Assembly: GCF_041224545.1 (NCBI RefSeq)
Contig: NZ_JBGFGP010000109.1
Location: 68,212-132,211, forward strand
Length of the DNA: 64,000 nt
Source of the DNA: Sedimentitalea sp041224545
Lineage (GTDB): Bacteria > Pseudomonadota > Alphaproteobacteria > Rhodobacterales > Rhodobacteraceae
Direction of reading: 5' to 3'
Below are positions 8,533 through 16,585 of this stretch, piece after piece. Position 1 is the first letter of the stretch. Each line of letters opens with the position of its first letter. Under the pieces are notes generated by a model, which saw nothing but the letters and a program-made list of their open reading frames with translations, had not been told where the DNA came from and did no database searches. Both the position numbers and the translations under genes were made by a program.

Positions 8533-9293
8533 CCGATCCCGTCCATCCCTTCGGTGATCCCGACACCAACGTGGTTCGCGGCGGCAAGGCGCTTTATGGT
8601 GCACCTCTTGGCATCCTGATGCTGGAAGCCCGATTTGCCCGGGTCTACGGCGAGATGGGCCATGCCGGAACATGGCCGTTCCCGGTGGTTTACCGGATCG
8701 TGCGGGGCGCAAGCCCTGACCGGGTGGTCTGTGATGGGGCGCGGGGATTGCTTGACGATTTCATCTCGGCAGCATCGGACCTGGTCGATCTTGGCGCAGA
8801 GGCGATCACGACGAATTGCGGCTTTCTGTCGATCTACCAGACCCAGCTGGCATCCGCGGTGCGCGTGCCGGTGGCGACCTCGTCCATGATGCAGGTGCCC
8901 TGGGTGCAGGCGACTCTGCCGCCGGGCAAGCGACCGGGGATCGTGACGATCAATGCGGCCGCGTTGACCGAAGCACATCTGAAGGGGATCAACGTACCGC
9001 TCGACACGCCGGTTGCCGGGACCGAGGACGGGACAGAGTTCTTTCGCACCATCATCAAGGCTGAAAAGCAGGATCTCGACCTGTCGCTGGCCTGCGCCGA
9101 TGTGGTCGCCGCGTCACAGCGCCTTGTGCGCGAGAACCCGGAGGTCGGGGCCATCGTTCTGGAATGCACCAACATGTCGCCATACAGTGCGGCGGTGCAG
9201 GCGGCCACCGGATTGCCGGTCTATGACATCTATTCGATGGTTACCTGGTTTCACGCGGGTTTGCGGCCACGTAGCTTTGCGGCAGGCAGATAG
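8529..9293 (+). CDS. Aspartate/glutamate racemase family protein
   Basis: A 254-aa protein. Two cysteine motifs, TTNCGF (about residue 97) and LECTNM (about residue 214), are the two catalytic thiols of PLP-independent Asp/Glu/hydantoin racemases, so stereochemical inversion of a small acid is plausible. The start overlaps the stop of the preceding dehydrogenase, which makes a racemase-plus-D-amino-acid-dehydrogenase pair. It is the last gene of the plus-strand operon and is convergent with the next gene, with two bases between them. Confidence 0.85.
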   Translation: MTDPVHPFGDPDTNVVRGGKALYGAPLGILMLEARFARVYGEMGHAGTWPFPVVYRIVRGASPDRVVCDGARGLLDDFISAASDLVDLGAEAITTNCGFLSIYQTQLASAVRVPVATSSMMQVPWVQATLPPGKRPGIVTINAAALTEAHLKGINVPLDTPVAGTEDGTEFFRTIIKAEKQDLDLSLACADVVAASQRLVRENPEVGAIVLECTNMSPYSAAVQAATGLPVYDIYSMVTWFHAGLRPRSFAAGR

Positions 9294-9295
9294 GG

Positions 9296-10168
9296 TCAGG
9301 CGGGATCGAACAGCCAGATACCGGAGCCGAGCGCGGGATCGAACGGCAGGGCGAGCGATTGGCCAATCCAGCGCGCCCCCGCGCGATCCGCCAGGCGCGC
9401 CGGATCCGAAATCCCGATCCGCAACCCGATGAAGCAGGAACTGCCGGCATCGACCGGGTCGCCGACAAGGTCGGTGGCGTCCTTCTCGGGCAGGATTTCG
9501 AGCGCACCCCGGTCGAGCGGTATCCGCAGGCCCGCGCCATGCGGCACGGCGGGCCGATCAAGGAAGCGCGAGAACCGCGCGGCCGGTTCGGCAGGGTCCG
9601 GTGCCGAGATCAGGATCGACTGCAATGCCCGTGCTCCGTTGGCGTGATCTGTCCAGCGCGGCTGCCACATGGCGGGCGCATTGTGATGGGTCAGGATCTG
9701 CACGCGCCCTTCAGGCATCACGCCGGCCGCCAGCCGGGCAACCGTGAAGGCCGCCGTTTCGAAACCGGTCTCCGTTTCCACTTCGCGTGAAAAATGGACC
9801 AGCGGGCGCATGTCGTGTCGATCTGCTTGCAACGCGGTATGCCGCGCGGCGGCATCCGCCACCCCGAAGGCGGCAAGATGCAGGCCCGCACGACGATCCA
9901 GAGCGGCTTTGAATTCCTTGCCGATGACCGTATCGGCGGTGTGGATGAGAAATTCCAGATAGCCTTCGGCCAACATGACGCAGATATTGCCGGTGCCGGT
10001 CAGCAGTGGTTTGCCGGTGTCCGGATCGGGCTGGGTCTGGGCAGAGAATGGCGTGACGGTGAAGCCAAGTGCCTGCAATGCCACGCGCGCTGCGTCAGCA
10101 TCAGCGATGAAATGCCCGGAATGGTCGAGACAGACTTCGCCGGGTGCGGGGGTATTTGCTGATTTCAT
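9296..10168 (-). CDS. VOC superfamily (glyoxalase-like domain) protein
   Basis: A 290-aa protein that starts DHSGHFIADADAARVALQALGFTVTPFSAQ and contains ICVMLAEGYLEFL, as in the double-domain Glyoxalase_3-type VOC family. These are metal-dependent lyases, dioxygenases or binding proteins; no reaction can be assigned. The start at 10168 has AGAAGG about 12 bases upstream, and an ATG at 10192 has no ribosome site. It is divergent from the TctCBA transporter and shares a promoter region carrying a TGTATACA palindrome. Confidence 0.75.
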   Translation of the reverse strand: MKSANTPAPGEVCLDHSGHFIADADAARVALQALGFTVTPFSAQTQPDPDTGKPLLTGTGNICVMLAEGYLEFLIHTADTVIGKEFKAALDRRAGLHLAAFGVADAAARHTALQADRHDMRPLVHFSREVETETGFETAAFTVARLAAGVMPEGRVQILTHHNAPAMWQPRWTDHANGARALQSILISAPDPAEPAARFSRFLDRPAVPHGAGLRIPLDRGALEILPEKDATDLVGDPVDAGSSCFIGLRIGISDPARLADRAGARWIGQSLALPFDPALGSGIWLFDPA

Positions 10169-10236
10169 GAGCGATTCCGTAGCCTTCTGCATGTGGGATA
10201 ATGGGCGTAAAGAAAAACCGTTGCAATGCACTCTTC

Positions 10237-10260
10237 TCTGTATATTGTATTGTATACATT
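10237..10260. promoter_or_regulatory. Candidate GntR operator between the VOC gene and tctC
   Basis: The segment contains CTGTATATTG followed by TTGTATACATT. The palindromic core TGTATACA is at 10251-10258, preceded 12 bases earlier by the half-site-like TGTATA (10239-10244). The tandem arrangement is the same as upstream of the TPP enzyme. It lies 86 bases before the tctC start and 69 bases before the divergent VOC start. Confidence 0.5.
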
Positions 10261-10343
10261 TCGTGCGCTCCCTTGGCAGATGCACCAAGACGCGGACCTT
10301 TGGAGACAGGGGTGCCGCACCAACATTACAGAGAGGACCAAAC

Positions 10344-11327
10344 ATGGCTTTCACGAAAGGTCTGCGCTCAACCCTGACCGGTCTGGCGATTCTCGTCACC
10401 GGAACACTGGCGGCGGGCGCTCAGGATTTTCCTGAGAAAGATATCACCCACATCATGCCATGGAGCGCGGGCGGTGGCACCGATACCGTGATGCGTACAT
10501 TTCTGAAATATGCCGAGGAACCACTCGGCGTTGGCATTCGCACCCAGAATGTCACGGGTGCGCAGTCCGGCGTGGGCACGCTGCGCCTGATGAAGTCGCG
10601 GCCGGATGGCTATACCATCGGCTCGCTGACCTGGGACAGCATGATAACCGTGCCGTACAAGAATCTCGTACCGGGTTATGACACCGCCTCGCTGAGCTAT
10701 ATTGCCAACGTCACACTTTATCCCACGGTTCTTGCTGTGAACGCGGACACCGGATGGGAGACGCTGGATGACTTCATCGCCGCCGCCAAAGCTGCGCCGG
10801 GCGAAGTCACCGTATCCGATTCCGGCATCGGTGGAATCTGGCACCTGCATGCGCTCGACATGGCAGAGCAACTGGGTGTCGAATTGAACCATGTTCCATT
10901 CCCCAACGGTTCTGCCGAGCAGCGAGAGGCGCTGATCTCGGGCGAGAACGATGCGGCGAGCCTCAGCTACGCCACCGTGTCCTCCGCTGCCGAGGCCGGA
11001 CAGGTGCGGGTGCTGGCGGTGATGGGGGCGGAACGCGATCCAAACCTGCCGGATGTACCGACCTTCACGGAACTGGGTTACGACGTGATCTGGGGTGGCA
11101 TGCGGGTGCTGGCCGTGCCCGCCGCAACGCCCGATGATGTCAAGGAGATCCTGACCGCAGGTTTCAAGGCCGCGTTTGACAACCCCGAGTTCCAGCAGCA
11201 GGCCGCCGACACCGGTATGAATGCGTACTGGATGGATGGCCCCGAGACCGAGGCTTATGTCGAGCGTACCCAGACCCGCGCTCTGAAACTTCTGGACCGG
11301 CTCAAAGCGGAAGGTGTGCTGGAATAG
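10344..11327 (+). CDS. tctC: Tripartite tricarboxylate transporter substrate-binding protein (Bug/TctC family)
   Basis: A 327-aa periplasmic protein. Residues 1-26 form a signal peptide (LTGLAILVTGTLAAGAQ). The mature part shows the Bug signatures ITHIMPWSAGGGTDTVMR and SRPDGYTIG. GAGAGGA precedes the ATG. It binds a carboxylate in the periplasm and hands it to TctBA. A strong hairpin separates it from tctB, which would leave the binding protein in excess. The substrate is presumably the compound processed by the neighbouring enzymes. Confidence 0.9.
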   Translation: MAFTKGLRSTLTGLAILVTGTLAAGAQDFPEKDITHIMPWSAGGGTDTVMRTFLKYAEEPLGVGIRTQNVTGAQSGVGTLRLMKSRPDGYTIGSLTWDSMITVPYKNLVPGYDTASLSYIANVTLYPTVLAVNADTGWETLDDFIAAAKAAPGEVTVSDSGIGGIWHLHALDMAEQLGVELNHVPFPNGSAEQREALISGENDAASLSYATVSSAAEAGQVRVLAVMGAERDPNLPDVPTFTELGYDVIWGGMRVLAVPAATPDDVKEILTAGFKAAFDNPEFQQQAADTGMNAYWMDGPETEAYVERTQTRALKLLDRLKAEGVLE

Positions 11328-11354
11328 TCCGGCATCCTTGATACGATCACCCGT

Positions 11355-11389
11355 GGCGCCCCGACCGCTTTTTCAGCGGAAGGGGCGCA
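11355..11389 (+). terminator. Intercistronic hairpin between tctC and tctB
   Basis: GCGCCCC (11356-11362) pairs with GGGGCGC (11382-11388), with an inner CCGCT/AGCGG stem (11365-11369 / 11375-11379) around a TTTTC loop. No long T-run follows, so it is more likely a partial terminator or an RNA-stabilising hairpin that protects the tctC transcript. Confidence 0.6.
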
Positions 11390-11425
11390 TTTCGAACGAC
11401 TACTCCCCGGGGAAAGGCGCTTCCA

Positions 11426-11893
11426 TTGACAATGAAACCCCAAGCCGTTTTCGCGCTTCTTATCCTTGCTCTTGATGCGGCTTATCTCCAGCAGGCGCTG
11501 GAGTTGCCGCTGCCCTTCGCGCGCGGTGAACCCGGCCCTTCGCTGATGCCTCTGGTGCTTGTCCTGACGCTTGGCATCGGTGCGCTCGGCGTTCTGGTGC
11601 AGGAATTGCGCGGGACGGCGGAGCACGAAGATGACGAAGATGCAAATTTCAGCCTGCGTACCATCGCGCTGATCGCGCTGACCTGCGGCTTTGTCTGGGC
11701 CTTCGAACCGCTGGGGTACTGGTACGCAACACTTTTCTATGCGTTTGGCGTGGCCTGGCTGTTTGAACAGGAAAGGCTGGGCCCGGCAAAGGCCGTGCTG
11801 ACGTCTGCCCTGATCGCGGTCGGAATCGCCGGTGTCGGCTGGCTGTTCTTTGTGAGTCTCTTTGATCTTTTCCTGCCCGAGGGGTATCTGTGA
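11426..11893 (+). CDS. tctB: Tripartite tricarboxylate transporter small membrane subunit (TctB family)
   Basis: A 155-aa membrane protein with about four hydrophobic segments (FALLILALDAAYL, LMPLVLVLTLGIGALGVL, TIALIALTCGFVW, LIAVGIAGVGWLFFVSLF), the usual TctB layout. GGAAAGG at 11411-11417 is spaced best for the TTG at 11426; an in-frame ATG at 11432 is the alternative. Its stop overlaps the tctA start by one base (TGATG). Confidence 0.85.
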   Translation: MTMKPQAVFALLILALDAAYLQQALELPLPFARGEPGPSLMPLVLVLTLGIGALGVLVQELRGTAEHEDDEDANFSLRTIALIALTCGFVWAFEPLGYWYATLFYAFGVAWLFEQERLGPAKAVLTSALIAVGIAGVGWLFFVSLFDLFLPEGYL

Positions 11894-13380
11894 TGTTCGC
11901 CGAACTGATGGGAGGCTTTGCCGCGCTCGCCAATCCGGAGACCTTTCTCTACCTCGTGGGCGGGTTTCTCATGGGACTCGTCTTTGGTGCCATCCCCGGA
12001 CTGACCGCGACGTTGGCCATCGCGTTGCTTCTGCCTTTTACTTTCGCGATGGAGCTTACCAATGCGCTGGTCATGGTCATGGCCATCTTCATGTCGGGTA
12101 TCTACGCGGGCTCTGTCACCGGCATCACCGTGAATATTCCCGGCGCGGCGTCGGGGGCGATTACGACGATGGAAGGCTATGCGCTCATGAAGCGCGGTCA
12201 AGGTGCGCAAGCGCTGAGCCTCGACGCGCTCGCCTCGTCCATCGGTGGCGTCCTGGGTGCCGCGGTTCTGATGTTTGTCGCCGCCCCGATGAGCCAGTTC
12301 GCGCTGATGTTTCACACGCCGGACAAGTTCGCGCTGGTCTTCATGGCTGTCGTCACTGTCGTGATCGTTGCCAAGGGGTCTATCTGGAAAAGCCTTGTGA
12401 CCGTATCGCTGGGCCTGATGATTTCGACGGTAGGCTTTGACAACATGGTGGCGCAGGGCCGGTTCGACTTTGGCAGCGCGAACCTGATCGAAGGGGTTCA
12501 GCTTCTGCCCGCCGTCATCGGTCTTTTCGCAATTTGCGAATTGCTGCTGCAAGGGGGGGCAAAGGCCCGCACCGCTGCCGATACGCCGGCTTTCCGGGTC
12601 AGGCACAAGGATTTCTGGCCAAATTGGAAAGAGGTGCGGGAGATCGGCTTTCTGACATATCTGAAGAGTTCGATTATCGGAGTGATGATCGGTATGCTGC
12701 CAGGTGGCGGCGCATCGATGGCATCCTTCGTCGCCTATGCCGAGGCCAAGCGCGTCAGCAAGAAGCCTGAAGAATACGGCAACGGATCGCACGAAGGACT
12801 GGCGGCGGCGGAATCGGCCAACAACGCCATGTGCGGCGGGGCCGTCGTGCCTCTGTTGACCCTGGGGATTCCGGGTGATTCCGTGACCGCGATCATCTTT
12901 GGGGTGCTGCTGATTCACGGTTTGGTTCCGGGACCGGGGCTGCTGACCAGCGAAATGGCGACGATCGCGCCGATGTTCGCGGCGCTGATGGTGGCCGCGG
13001 TCTTTGTGTTTCTTTCGGTCCTTGTCTTTGGACCCTATTATATCTGGCTCGCGCGCATGAACCGGGGTGTGCTCTATGCCTTCATCGCGATGATTGCCAT
13101 GGTCGGGACATATGCCTCGACCTATTCGGTGTTCCAGATGTGGATGGCGCTTGCGATCGGCATATTCGCCTGGGCGTTGCGACTGATGTCCTATCCCTTG
13201 GTGCCGCTGCTGATGGGCATCATCCTCGGGCCATATCTTGAACTTTACATGCGGCGCTCACTGATCACGTCGAACGGTGACGTGATGACCTTCTTCTCCA
13301 GCCCGATCAGTATCGGACTCTACGCCATGACGCTGCTCTTCATCTATTTCCTGCGGTTCAAGTCACCCAAAGTAACCTGA
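11893..13380 (+). CDS. tctA: Tripartite tricarboxylate transporter large permease (TctA family)
   Basis: A 495-aa permease with many transmembrane segments. It shows the TctA signatures GAIPGLTATLAIALLLPFTF and, in the second half, MIGMLPGGGASMASFVAYAEAKR with TLGIPGDSVTAIIFG. The ATG at 11893 is coupled to the tctB stop; an in-frame GTG lies three bases earlier. It imports a di- or tricarboxylate-like compound by ion symport. The gene ends close to a convergent flavoprotein gene. GACGCG/CGCGTC at 13417-13439 could form a weak hairpin at that junction. Confidence 0.92.
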   Translation: MFAELMGGFAALANPETFLYLVGGFLMGLVFGAIPGLTATLAIALLLPFTFAMELTNALVMVMAIFMSGIYAGSVTGITVNIPGAASGAITTMEGYALMKRGQGAQALSLDALASSIGGVLGAAVLMFVAAPMSQFALMFHTPDKFALVFMAVVTVVIVAKGSIWKSLVTVSLGLMISTVGFDNMVAQGRFDFGSANLIEGVQLLPAVIGLFAICELLLQGGAKARTAADTPAFRVRHKDFWPNWKEVREIGFLTYLKSSIIGVMIGMLPGGGASMASFVAYAEAKRVSKKPEEYGNGSHEGLAAAESANNAMCGGAVVPLLTLGIPGDSVTAIIFGVLLIHGLVPGPGLLTSEMATIAPMFAALMVAAVFVFLSVLVFGPYYIWLARMNRGVLYAFIAMIAMVGTYASTYSVFQMWMALAIGIFAWALRLMSYPLVPLLMGIILGPYLELYMRRSLITSNGDVMTFFSSPISIGLYAMTLLFIYFLRFKSPKVT

Positions 13381-13430
13381 TCGCAGCCTTGCGACCGGAT
13401 GCTGAAGCGCCGGAAAGACGCGTTTGCGCA

Positions 13431-14621
13431 TCACGCGTCGTCCAGCATCTGCGCCAGCAGGTGCCCGGTGGTCGGGCCAAGGGTAAACCCTTGGTGACCA
13501 TGTCCGAAATTAAACCACAGGCCGCGATGGCGAGCGGCTTTGCCGACGCGCGGCAACATGCCGGGCAGGCATGGACGGTGTCCGTGCCAGATCGTACCGT
13601 TGCCGTCGGCGATGTCCGGGATGAGAGTGCGGATGGCGCGTGTCGCCTGATCCAGTTGGAACGGGCGCTGCGGGCGATGCTGTGCGACCAGTTCCGCGCC
13701 GGATGTCAGCCGCAGGCCAGCGCGCATCGGCGCAAGGACATAGCCGTGTTCTGCATCCAGATAGGGGCGCGTCGGCTGGACAAGCGGGTGCAGATGGGTG
13801 TGATAACCACGTTTGAGCAGCATCGGCACGGAATATCCGAACCTTTTCACAAAATCGGCCGACCACGGCCCCAGCGCGATCACCGTATGTTCGGCAACAA
13901 CCTCGCCGGTATCAGATTGAACCCGCCAGCCGGTTTGCGCCGGCTGCAGGCTGTCCGCGTTGCCATTAAGAATCGTGCCGCCGCTCTTGCGGAACAGTTC
14001 GGCATAGGCCGTGACCAGCGCGCCGGGGTCGATACAACTCCAGCTATCATCCCAGATCAGGGCCCCCGCGACCGGGCCCTTGATGGCAGGGTCTTCGGTT
14101 TGCAGCACCTCGCCGGACACCACCCGCAACTGCAGGCCGTAAGTGTCGGCCTTGCGCCGGGCCTCCGGGACAGCACGTTCAAGTCGGCCTTCGCTGCGGT
14201 AGAGTTCGCCCAGTCCGGACTCGCGGATCAGGGCGCCGGCTCCTGATGCCTCGATCAGCGGGCGGTGATCGTCACGCACACGGGCGATCATGCGGGCGTA
14301 GTGTCTGGAAATCTCGGCGTGGGAGCGGCCGGCGGATGCCCGGAAATAGGTAAGTAACGGGCGTGCAAAGCGCGGCAGGTCGCGCCAGCTTAGCGATACA
14401 TCGTTGCTGCGTCCCAGGGCGTAGCGCAGCAAGGTGGCCGGATCGCGAGGCATGGCATAGGGTTCCATCGCTTCGGCCTGAATGACGCCGGCATTGCCAA
14501 AGCTTGTCTCTTGCCCCGGCGGGCGGCGGTCGAGCAGGGTGACCGCGTGGCCGCGCGCCTGTAGCGCCAGCGCGGTGCCCACCCCGACCATCCCCGCGCC
14601 CAGAATGAGGATCTCCGACAT
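13431..14621 (-). CDS. FAD-dependent D-amino acid dehydrogenase-like oxidoreductase
   Basis: A 396-aa DAO-family flavoprotein with the N-terminal motif ILILGAGMVGVGTALALQARG and C-terminal LWFNFGHGHQGFTLGPTTG. It is clearly related to, but distinct from, the flavoprotein at 7270-8532. Its start lies 6 bases after the RidA gene. The combination suggests amine or D-amino-acid oxidation, with RidA hydrolysing the released imine. It is the last gene of a minus-strand operon running from the amidase region through the TRAP transporter. Confidence 0.88.
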   Translation of the reverse strand: MSEILILGAGMVGVGTALALQARGHAVTLLDRRPPGQETSFGNAGVIQAEAMEPYAMPRDPATLLRYALGRSNDVSLSWRDLPRFARPLLTYFRASAGRSHAEISRHYARMIARVRDDHRPLIEASGAGALIRESGLGELYRSEGRLERAVPEARRKADTYGLQLRVVSGEVLQTEDPAIKGPVAGALIWDDSWSCIDPGALVTAYAELFRKSGGTILNGNADSLQPAQTGWRVQSDTGEVVAEHTVIALGPWSADFVKRFGYSVPMLLKRGYHTHLHPLVQPTRPYLDAEHGYVLAPMRAGLRLTSGAELVAQHRPQRPFQLDQATRAIRTLIPDIADGNGTIWHGHRPCLPGMLPRVGKAARHRGLWFNFGHGHQGFTLGPTTGHLLAQMLDDA

Positions 14622-14627
14622 GCGCGC

Positions 14628-14972
14628 CTATTCCGAGCGGGCTCTGGCGATCACCGTAATTTCCACCCGTGCCTGCGGCAGCATCAGGAAACAGCCCACG
14701 GTGGTCCGAACCGGCAGGGGATCACCGAAAGCGTCGGCATAGACCGCGTTGAATTTGGCAAAATCGGTGGCATCGGTCAGATAGCAGGTGCAGGACAAGA
14801 CATCGGACAGGTCGAGGCCCTGCGTAGCGAGCGTCTTGCGAATGTTGTCGATGCAGTTGCGGGTCTGTGCCTCGATTCCATCGGGCAGCACGCCATTCTT
14901 ATCGAACCCAAGTTCGCCCGACAGATAGACGGTTTCGCCGTCAAGGCGTAGCTTGGACAGCGGAATATTCAT
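14628..14972 (-). CDS. RidA family (YjgF/YER057c/UK114) protein
   Basis: A 114-aa protein of typical RidA length. Its C-terminal PQARVEITVIARA carries the conserved Arg that binds the carboxylate of enamine/imine substrates. GGAGA precedes the ATG at 14972, which overlaps the stop of the TRAP small subunit by 4 bases. It probably hydrolyses the reactive imine made by the adjacent flavoprotein. Confidence 0.9.
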   Translation of the reverse strand: MNIPLSKLRLDGETVYLSGELGFDKNGVLPDGIEAQTRNCIDNIRKTLATQGLDLSDVLSCTCYLTDATDFAKFNAVYADAFGDPLPVRTTVGCFLMLPQARVEITVIARARSE

Positions 14973-15499
14973 TGGATCTCCGTTTCTGCAGAAGTGCTTG
15001 CGCCGGTCGGATCTGCCCATCGTGCCGCGAGGTGTACGAGGATGACGATCATTGCAAGTGGGACGACGCTGACGATCCAGACCATCTGGACGCCAAGCGT
15101 GTCCGCCGTCAATCCAGCCTGCCGTGCGAGATACCCCTTTGCAAAGCCACCACGCAGCCCGACAAAACAGAAATAGAGCACAGGTAACGTAAAGGTAAGG
15201 ACCGCCACGCTCTGGACCGTTTCGGCGAACCAGCCCAACAGCGAGGGTCGTTCGGGAAATACGCTGTCAAGAAGAACCGCGTCGGTACGGGTCTTGAACG
15301 ATATGGTCGCGCCCAACAGGCCGGTCCATACCATCATGTAGCGCGCGATATCCTCGGTCCAGATCGGTGGCGAGGAAAACACGTAGCGTGCCAGCACTTG
15401 TATCATCACCGTCAGGAACATGATGCACAGCGCCGCGATCACAGCATATCGGGCCAGTTTGTTCAGGGCATCCGAAAGAGAAAGTATGAACCAGCGCAT
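14969..15499 (-). CDS. TRAP transporter small permease (DctQ-like)
   Basis: A 176-aa membrane protein with four hydrophobic helices and the DctQ pattern QVLARYVFSSPPIWTEDIARY. The start at 15499 is preceded by AGGAAC; the longer ORF adds a basic, non-membrane N-terminus without support. In most TRAP operons Q and M are adjacent. Here the order is M, P, Q, with the binding protein between the two permease genes. Confidence 0.88.
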   Translation of the reverse strand: MRWFILSLSDALNKLARYAVIAALCIMFLTVMIQVLARYVFSSPPIWTEDIARYMMVWTGLLGATISFKTRTDAVLLDSVFPERPSLLGWFAETVQSVAVLTFTLPVLYFCFVGLRGGFAKGYLARQAGLTADTLGVQMVWIVSVVPLAMIVILVHLAARWADPTGASTSAETEIQ

Positions 15500-15590
15500 G
15501 GGTATATCGTTCCTGTATCCGGCCGTTGTGTTGCGGCGTAGGGGGAGCGATCGATCCGGTCGCCCCCGTTTCATTTCAGTCGGGCGCGGT

Positions 15591-16565
15591 TCAGCGGGTG
15601 CTTTCGGTCAGCGCTTCCCAGCGGTCCACATCCTCGTCCGACAGCAAGCCGGATCGGTAGACGGACCTGGATTGCTCGCGAAAGACCCCGCGTTCCGCGT
15701 CGGTCAGCCGCTGCACCGTCACGCCGGCTTCTTCGAGCGCGACGAGCGAGCTTTCCGACACTTCCGCGAGCCAGTCGCGCACGGCGTCGTTGCCTACGGT
15801 CACGGCCGTGTCGACCGCATTGCGATCCTCGTCCGAGAGACCTTCGTACCATATCCGCGACATGAGCACCGCACGCAGCGGAATCATCACGCGGGCGTCC
15901 GAAAAGTTCCGGACAAAGTCGGTCTGCCCGAACATGATCGGCACAAATGCCGAATTCAGATAGCCGTCAATAACGCCGGTCTGCAAGCTGGCGGGTACTT
16001 CGCTCCAGGGCACGACGGTGCCGCTGCTGCCCCACGCCTTGTACATGGAAAGCTGCGCGTCATCGAGCGCCCTCATCCGCAGATCGGCCATGTCGGTGGG
16101 ACTGCGCACCGCCGCGGTGGTGGTGATGATCCCCGAATACGGCCCCAACGGAACCAGCGCCACCAGCATCACGTCCTGTGAGGCCAGGGTTTCGTTGATT
16201 GACGCAAAAACATTGCCCTCGGCCAGGGCGCGATCCATATGCGCCATATCGTCAAAAATGTAGGGCAGTCGCACGCCGTAGATGAACGGGTCGATCGATC
16301 CGACGGAACGCACATCGGACAGGGAAACTTCCAGCAGGCCAGTCGCGATCTGGTCCAGCTTCTCCGCCTCATCTCCGATCGAACCGCGCGGCATCTCCCG
16401 CACATCCAGACCGGCGTCGGTCAGGCTTTTTCCGAAGGCCGCGATCCAGTTATATGAACCGGACAGTTCCGGATCCGGATTACTGTCGAGCGCGATCTTG
16501 ACTTCCGACAGCGCAGGGGTACCGATTGCCATCAGCATTGCAAGCGTCAGTGACTTGAGTGTCAT
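15591..16565 (-). CDS. TRAP transporter substrate-binding protein (DctP-like)
   Basis: A 324-aa exported protein. A short signal peptide (LTLAMLMAIGTPALS) is followed by a DctP fold with LRMRALDDAQLSMYKAWGSS, the segment that in this family carries the carboxylate-binding Arg, and EVPASLQTGVIDGYLNSA. The start at 16565 has GGGAGGAAA upstream. It lies between the large and small permease genes. An organic acid ligand is expected. Confidence 0.88.
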   Translation of the reverse strand: MTLKSLTLAMLMAIGTPALSEVKIALDSNPDPELSGSYNWIAAFGKSLTDAGLDVREMPRGSIGDEAEKLDQIATGLLEVSLSDVRSVGSIDPFIYGVRLPYIFDDMAHMDRALAEGNVFASINETLASQDVMLVALVPLGPYSGIITTTAAVRSPTDMADLRMRALDDAQLSMYKAWGSSGTVVPWSEVPASLQTGVIDGYLNSAFVPIMFGQTDFVRNFSDARVMIPLRAVLMSRIWYEGLSDEDRNAVDTAVTVGNDAVRDWLAEVSESSLVALEEAGVTVQRLTDAERGVFREQSRSVYRSGLLSDEDVDRWEALTESTR

Positions 16566-16585
16566 TCCGTTTCCTCCCATTGGGT

